Origin: Trichosphaerium sp. ATCC 40318
Taxonomy: Eukaryota; Discosea; Flabellinia; Trichosidae
Direction: 5' to 3'
NCBI GenBank assembly: GCA_038496445.1
Contig: JALMLS010000537.1
Span: 1 to 64,000, forward strand
Length of the DNA stretch: 64,000 nt
Shown here: piece after piece, positions 57,452 through 64,000 of the stretch
Numbering within the stretch: the first letter of the stretch is position 1
How the letters are laid out: every line of letters starts with the position of its first letter
Notes under the pieces: model-generated
What the model saw: only the letters and a program-made list of their open reading frames with translations
Told to the model about the DNA's origin: nothing
The model's database searches: none
Position numbers and translations under genes: made by a program

Positions 57452-59595
57452 TTAGATTTTGCTCTCCGCGGTTTTGATGGCACCGTCTTCCTCTTCTAGT
57501 GAATCGTCCTTCAATAGTTCGTCTACATCTAGCTTCGCATCTTCTGGTAGAAGAATAATATCGTCGTCTTCGTTGTAATCACCTTCTGATGAAGCAGACG
57601 CGGTACTAGCATCTTTCAATGCGTCTACGTCGTTTTCAGCTTCAATTGTGGCTTCTGCTACAAAAATGCATTAGTTCCTAGTTTCGTACTTTCCTCACGT
57701 TTTTTGGTAGTAATAGCCTCAGGAATTTCTTCGTTGGAGAGTAAGAGCGCTACAAAATCCCTTGCAAATTTCCACGCTAAATTACGTTAATTCTCGCGTC
57801 AAGGGGCATTAATACGTGCCATCCCCTGCCCATCTAGCACTAAGATAGTTGCGGTGTAGGTGCGTGAACGATGAGTCTACAGAGCAAGATGTACCTACAG
57901 AAAATTAGTTAAACTCCAACGTAACAATTTCTTGATAAAAAAAAATTACCACGTGAAACAGCAAGCGCAAATGGTCCTGGTTTGAACTGATCAGGATTCT
58001 TAAGTGCATTGGTTACAACATCTTGAACATGTTCGTCGTATGTACGATAGTGTTGGCCATTACTCCACTTTGTAACTAAGTGTAAAGTCGTTTCCATTTT
58101 CTGCAAACAATTTAGAAAAAAAAAATTCAGTTAACATTTATGCTCACTTGAGGAAACGCAGTTGTTTCTCTATCGTATAGAATTGACTTCTCTGATCCGT
58201 CAACTATCGTATTCGCTAGCAATACCACTCCTAGTGACGTATTAGATCAGCATGGATAAGTTTAAGTACCTCTAGAAATTGCGCCAACTTTCTTATTACT
58301 TTCAAAAAACTCCGCCACTTTCCGTTGTAGTAACGAACTATCCAACATTTGTTTCATACCAGGACCATGTCCACCTGGTATTATAACACCTAGCATATAA
58401 TTTAATACATGCCATTTTTTTCCAAATCACGTGATGGTACCATCAAACTCGTCTGGTTTAATACTGTCCCAAGTGGTAGGATGACTGTACTCATCTGATT
58501 TTGTCATTTCTGAAAATTGTTTTAACAATGCCTATTAATCAGCGCACTTACCATAGTAGTATAGTTTAGCGTCTCCTGTAGAACCTATATATGTAATGAA
58601 TGGTACGAACATACTTTTAATTATAGTCATACCGATAGGGCCAATGGGTATTGATTTTTTAGAAGTCAACAAAGGATCTCCAACTAGAAATAGTACTCTT
58701 AGTTTATACTCATCCAACCTTACAAAAAAAAGTGTAACGCACGTGCTATGTTGCCAATATCCGTAGAAAAACTAACTTCAAAGCCGTACATCTTTAATAG
58801 TTTCCAAGGAATAGCCACTAAGGTGTCATTAACCCGATAAAGAGTATCTGAAATGGTTCAATTTACCTTCACATGGGTCGAAATCAATGTCGGGTAATAC
58901 AATCAGTACCCTTTTTTTAGGGATATCATCGATCTAAAAAGGGAGATATGACTTACAGGGCTACAAGTGAGCGTAATTTCATACATATTGGAAGACTTCA
59001 AGAAATGTTTTAATCTGTATTTTATCGCGCATAAACTCGTGTGACCACAGATCTTTAAGGAACGCTTCAAAAGCAGAAGTTCTCGCGTTTGCTTCTTTTC
59101 TTAAAGGTAATGTTGTAAAGGGGTTCCTCCTAGAAGTTGTATAAGAACACTCTCAGCATTGTGTCAGAGGTGTTGCGATAGTTCTTACCTCGGGAACACT
59201 TTAATAGATTGTAGGCTAGGATAATCGCGTTTTAACTAATGAATGGCATTTAGTAGTGATAACAAGGCTGCCGCAGGCGAAAGAGGTATTTTACCCATTT
59301 AAACAGCTCCTTGAATTGAGAGAATCTCCTTTTAACTGTCCAGCTGTATTAAAACAGTGTAAATATACAAGATTTGTTTGTTGGGTATTTATCACACGTG
59401 CCTCGATACGCCGTATGACAATTTTATTATATAAAGCTGTAGAATGTTTAGAGAGGAATAAACAAGTTTGCTACTTAAAACGTTGCGTACAGCCACTGGT
59501 TTTGTGCTTATTTCTTTTGTAATTTCTACTTCATCTTCGATAGATATCTGAAGATCATGGACAGAAATAGGTCCGTCGCTCTCTTGCATCGCCAT
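57452..59595 (-). CDS. DJ-1/PfpI-family protein without catalytic cysteine, acidic tail
   Basis: The start is ATG 59595 (MAMQESDGPISVHDLQISIE). A helical N-terminal part (NPFTTLPLRKEANARTSAFE) precedes the DJ-1/PfpI core: KKRVLIVLPDIDFDPCE; VAIPWKLLKMYGFEVSF-STDIG; SIPIGPIGMTIIKS; TTWDSIKPDEFDG; VIIPGGHGPGMKQMLDSS; KKVGAISRG; GSEKSILYDRETTAF; HYRTYDEHVQDVVTNALKNP; LSARWAGDG; WKFARDFVALL. The nucleophile elbow, normally G-A-I-C-H-G, reads GAISRG, so both the cysteine and the histidine after it are replaced. It ends with an acidic tail of about 70 residues (EDDDIILLPEDAKLDVDELL) and TAA. One intron near 57760-57800 gives a clean protein only if its boundary is shifted by a base. Confidence 0.75.
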
Positions 59596-60241
59596 ATTTG
59601 TGACGTTACTTGCTATTAATAATTCGGGAAGGAAAATCACGTGTTGACACAACTTTGACTGTTGGTTTTTGTAGCTTTACAGCGTTCGCAGTTAGGAGCA
59701 AACACCATAAACCGCTCATAGTCGAGCTAGTAAGTATTCTCTGTAAGTGGGTTTGAGATTAATCAACTTGCTGAAAGCAATTCAGGCAACTGTTTACGGA
59801 CGTTGTTCATTAGTTATAAATGATCAAATTTTGGAACTAACTGGTTATTTGATGGTAAGAAATAACGTTAAAACTCTCGTACAGGTACTTGTAACATACG
59901 TTGTTAATATTTTACGGCCGTGACGCGGGTGAACAAAGCGCTAATGTGAAGAAGATGTTTATGAAATCCGCAAAACGACTATAAATACTCTATATCTCCT
60001 TTACTACGCTCAAATAGTCACTTTTAGCTGATACCGACTTGTCATTATCTTCGACATGACAGTTATAGTCAAGGACCAGACAACAGTACTCCTGAAGATG
60101 CACAAGAAGAGGGAGAAGAATACCGACATGAGGAAGGGCCGTTGAATGTTGCAAACAAGTTTAAATCGAACTCAAAAGTGTCAGCGTTGATTTTTTTCTG
60201 ACTTTGAACAACACGTAAAAAACTCGTTAAATTTCACAACA
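59596..60241. other. intergenic, nothing recognised
   Basis: This is a divergent interval between the DJ-1-like gene and the receptor gene. CACGTG lies at about 59638, near the DJ-1 side. Confidence 0.4.
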
Positions 60242-63200
60242 ATGGCAACGAAACACGGTTGTATTTATGTACTATTGTGCTTGGCAATATTCGCACAGAC
60301 CTCTGTGGGCTTTAGAAACATAACTATCGGTAACTAGTCCTTTTTTTCTCAAAGAACTTTTGCATTTTTTTTTCTCGCTAGAGACATGCTTTTTACTGAC
60401 GTTGTGTTCGTTTATAGCTGCTGCAATTAACTGGAGAAACGCACACAAAGCAGTGTACGCTTTTAGAATATCATATAAAGCTAATAGCGTAGCGATTCTT
60501 GAACTGGAAAAGGCCAAAAGCGCCTTTTTTTTTCATTTCGCTTTCGCTTTTTTTGCGTTTTTAGTTTTCGTTTTCGTTTTGTTTTACGTTTTTGGGTGTT
60601 GTTGTACCCTTTTTTGGTTATCACCTACTACAACATACGTATGTAAACACATCATATAATTGCGTATCGCATGTTTTTGTACGTATTTACGAAAACTCTA
60701 GAGCAATTTTTGAATACTTTGAGCGTTGGATGGTAGATAACGATAAATTAATAGATATAAACGGAGAAAAGGTTGGCTTTCATTTTGAGTACGTAGTCAC
60801 GCATTTTTACGTGTCGTTGCCTTTTTTGGAAAGTTTCCGGTTTTGTCGCAAAAACTGGTTATCTTGGGACAAATGCTCCTTTTACGTAACCTCTATCGAG
60901 GGGATGTATTTTGAGCGCTGAAGTAGAAAGTTATGCATTTGGCGCACTTCGCCTTAAAAATCTGCTTCCTGTTAGGCTGTGTTACATTGTATCTATTATC
61001 GTATTCAAATTCGGGTCTACCTTTTCCCAAGAACCGCGTAAAAAGTTTTTTTTGTTTGTTTTTCGTTTTTCGTTTCTACAAGCGTTCGAACTCAACCTTT
61101 GCTTGAATTAACACGAACTCAACCTAAAAATGGATTTTGGAAACTTTCGGGTTCATAAGTTTCATGCTACTACACAGTAGCAACCTTTTCTTAAAAAGCG
61201 ATAACTAGTATCCACTAGTACTAGTATTTAAGCTCCATTCTTGATATGGAATTACATCCTTCCTTTTCGAGACCTCAAAACATGGCCTGTTTACCATTTT
61301 AAATATTTCGCCTTTTTCCAGGACTTTGCTTTTCTAGCCTAATTTCTCTTTTCAGCGTTACCATCGGGCACAATCAGACCTTTACAAATGAACTGTATCG
61401 AGGATACATGGCTGATCCGTCAGTATCATTATTAATGGGCCCACAGTCCGATCAAACTGCAGGGGTATTAGAGATGACAGAGAGGGAGGGTAGATTATTA
61501 GTAAGCATCGGAAACGCTGCAAATGCAGCTGTAGCTGGTAGCAACCTTGCATTATCTGTTGGTAGTGCTGCTGAGTACTCTTTTTTTACATCTCTGGCTT
61601 CACTACGTGTTGCTGGTATTAAGACTATTTCGATATTCACAGGAGGTGATCAAGTTGATATCTTGGCAGACAGGTAAGTAATCTTTTTTTTTTTTTGGAA
61701 AGTCTGAAACTAATTTCTTTTCTACAGGTGTAGATCTGAGGCTCTGAGAAGCGAATTACTGATTCAAGGATTTGAAATCAAAGGAGACTATACACTTGGA
61801 ATCTGTACGGCTTTTTTTTGACAATCTTTCACGCCAAGACTTGTTGCTCGGTCGTTTTTTTTGTTTTTGACAAAGCTATTTATTTTCTTGGACTATGAAA
61901 ATGTTAACTTGTTGTTTTAGTGCCTATCTCACCGTATTTATATGTCTCAACACTATACACGGAAATGCCAGAAGAATTTGTAGCTAATGCTACAGCAACA
62001 GCACATCTCGCAATGGAGGCTGATTCTGATGCTTGGTACCTCCAATTTTTTTCAAATGAGCCCTTTTAACTTCTTAACACTTTCTGCTAGGCTTGTTTGT
62101 AGTGCTGCTATTGATGTTGTTGGTGCTTTAATGAGCGCAGCACGTGAAGTAGATTACACACCAAGATATGTAGCGATACCTGAGTACCACGCAGGAGTGC
62201 CTGCTTATGATCAGAAGTTATGGCATTACGTATCAGGAAACTCTCAGTATCATCCTGGTATGGCTTTTCCTACTACCAGAGAGCTTGGTACATGGACAGA
62301 GTTCTTAGATGCTATGACTGAGTTGTTTAATGGCGAAGATATCAGTTTCCAGAGTTCTTACAATGCTGCTCTGTTTGTTATGTATAAACAAGCAATTGAG
62401 TCGGCAATAGCTAAGTATGGATCTGCAGTAGTGGTTCGTGATTGCTCATTTTCGTCAGTTTTTTTTTTTGGTTTTTCTTCTTGCTCACGTGTTTGTTTTT
62501 GTTTTAGCTTGATGACAATTCGAAGCTTCAACTAGTTGGGGTTAATTCTACTTCCGGTAGTTGCGGTAGCAAGACTGTACGACGCCAGGGTTTTTTTACA
62601 AAGCGAGATTCTAACCGCAACGTGTAGATTGACGAAGTACTTTACTCGTACATATACAAGGAAAAGTTTTCCACCATCTCTGGTCAGTACTCTTGGAGTT
62701 CAAACTCTGTACAACAACATGATTGGTTGCATGTTCAAATTCAAAATGAGGGAGAAGCAACACTTATTGGCACGTTTCTTTTCTCTGTTGTTTTATTTTC
62801 TTTCTCATTTTCTTTTTCTAGGTCCACAACAAACTAAAACATCTGATTTGATATACCCAATGCCTAAATGGCATGAACGTATATTCAAAGTTGAGTACGG
62901 TACGCTGCATTGTCATTGTTAAATTGATTTAATAAATCTAATCTTATTTTTTTCTCAAACAGGCCATTGGTCAGAAATATTGGTTACAGTTGTTGCCATT
63001 ATCTTTTTTATAATCAATATTGGATGGGCAATATTTTTACCATTGAATATGACAAACAAAAGAGTCAAGGCACGTGTTAATACAAAGTTATTTTAAAATA
63101 CTTGCGAATGAAATATCTCGTTTTTCTTATTTACTTTTATAGGCTTCTTCTCCTTTATTTATGGGTCTCATGCTTGTTGGTAGTTCTCTATTGTATGCTT

Positions 63201-64000
63201 CAGTATTCACAATAATGCCTAATCTCATATCAAAAACAACTTGCACCGTTATGCCGTGGGTTATTGACCTTGGATTCATCCTTCTTTTCGGGTACATAGT
63301 CTTTTTTTTCTTCTTTTTCTTTTTTGTTTTGTGCTAATCTCTACCCAGACCTTTGCTTTCAAAGACTTTGCGTATCGAAAGATTATTCAGTAATAAGACA
63401 ACTGAAATATTCAGAATCAGCGATAAAGTTGTATTATTTTGGGTAGCATTACTTGTTCTTGCCCAAGTCATTCTATTGTCTGTTCTGGTACGCCTTTACT
63501 AAGCCCCTCTTACTCTTCTAATTTTTTTATTTGTTAGACTGCTGTTGGTAGACCTGAAACGGTTATGGTTGTCCTTGATGCTATACGAGTAAATGAGAAT
63601 TACTGGAGCTGTTCAGCAAATAATGGATATACAATAATTCTTTATGTAATTTGTGGTTCAAATGTACGTTTCTTCACTTTGTGGTTTTGACCCTTTACCA
63701 CGTGATTTTTTCCAACGTTTTTGTTTTGTTTACAAACTTAGCTTTTTGTAGGGCGTATTATTACTTGTTTGTAGTATTGTAGCTTTTAGGATAAGAATGA
63801 TTCCTATCAACGTATTCAACGAGTCAAAGATTATTTTCTTCACAGTTTACAATGTCACTTTCTTTGCGCTTCTTAGCTTTGCTCTTGCAGTAGCTAATAT
63901 TAACAGGTTCACACGGTTTGTACTTGTTTCCATGTTTCTGTTGGTTGGTTCAGGCACGTGAAATTATCACATGTTTTTTGTTCGTGACTGTTTTCTGACT
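60242..64000 (+). CDS. class C (GABA-B-like) G-protein-coupled receptor 2, 3' end outside window
   Basis: Signal peptide from ATG 60242 (MATKHGCIYVLLCLAIFAQT). Ectodomain exons: IFEYFERWMVDNDKLIDING; ELYRGYMADPSVSLLMGPQS; ISIFTGGDQVDILAD; SEALRSELLIQGFEIKG; PRYVAIPEYHAGVPAYDQKL; FQSSYNAALFVMYKQAIESA. These are periplasmic-binding/ANF-like (ligand-binding) sequence. Membrane part: EILVTVVAIIFFIINIGWAI; FMGLMLVGSSLLYASVF; WVIDLGFILLFGPLLSKTLRI; VVLFWVALLVLAQVILLSVL; TIILYVICGSN; FNESKIIFFTVYNVTFFALL, breaking off after helix 7 (FVLVSMFLLVGSG) with a donor at 63954. The FNESK motif matches receptor 1, so the two are paralogues. The first 1.1 kb contains short exons split by unusually long introns and is the least certain part. 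Confidence 0.82.

Noticed and set aside
60592-61111. Two plus-strand ORFs in the first introns of receptor 2
   Set aside because: Only the short FEYFERWMVDND part looks like ectodomain exon; the rest is T-rich intron read-through.

Overview
The window is nuclear DNA of an intron-rich, AT-rich protist, most likely a free-living amoeba (probably amoebozoan; this is inference, no rRNA or other marker is present). The basis is: many short introns, mostly about 40-60 nt, with GTACGT/GTAAGT donors, CTAAC/TTAAC-like branch sites and T-rich acceptors; very short intergenic distances on both strands; two class C GPCRs with periplasmic-binding-type ectodomains; filamin and SmgGDS genes; and a decaying family of intronless F-box/leucine-rich-repeat and F-box/MORN genes.

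Layout. 0-13 kb is accessory: an F-box/LRR pseudogene, a broken coiled-coil/SPRY-like gene, two weak hypothetical genes, an eight-exon nuclear-looking gene of unknown function, an F-box/MORN gene with a 3' frameshift, an unknown pseudogene, a divergent pair of secreted cysteine-rich peptide genes with identical mature peptides, and LRR relics. 13-24 kb holds conserved minus-strand genes: a DExH helicase (DHX29/DHX57-like), a filamin-repeat gene and a SmgGDS/RAP1GDS1-like armadillo protein.

24.6-30.6 kb holds the most unusual locus, a minus-strand VIT-VWA-DUF2135 protein. Its middle carries a complete histone H2B-like fold, stretches resembling the spliceosomal proteins MFAP1 and CDC5L, an expanded H4-like tail (eight KGLGG units followed by AKRHRRIL) and an H3-like segment (KPHRFRPG-SVALREIRR). 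Splice phases support both halves; one join, near 27130-27250, is unresolved. Facing it across 49 bp is an intact F-box/LRR gene.

31.7-41.1 kb: RNase Z, a TDP2-like phosphodiesterase, an RA-domain protein, a mitochondrial YCII-like protein (start codons 12 bp apart from its divergent neighbour) and a tRNA-Leu(CAA). 41.5-64 kb: a class C GPCR, LRR relics and a diverged tandem repeat, a single-pass surface protein with a DNRLRE-like domain, an ankyrin-ADP-ribosyltransferase-like protein, 5-formyl-THF cyclo-ligase, a protein with DcrB/PsbP/MOG1-like modules, a DJ-1/PfpI-like protein lacking its catalytic cysteine, and a second class C GPCR running off the end.

Functional themes are RNA/tRNA processing (helicase, RNase Z), DNA-end repair (TDP2-like), signalling (GPCRs, RA protein, SmgGDS, filamin), ubiquitin-type adaptors (F-box genes) and secreted or surface factors. 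Exon boundaries were read by eye, so gene ends are firmer than internal exons.
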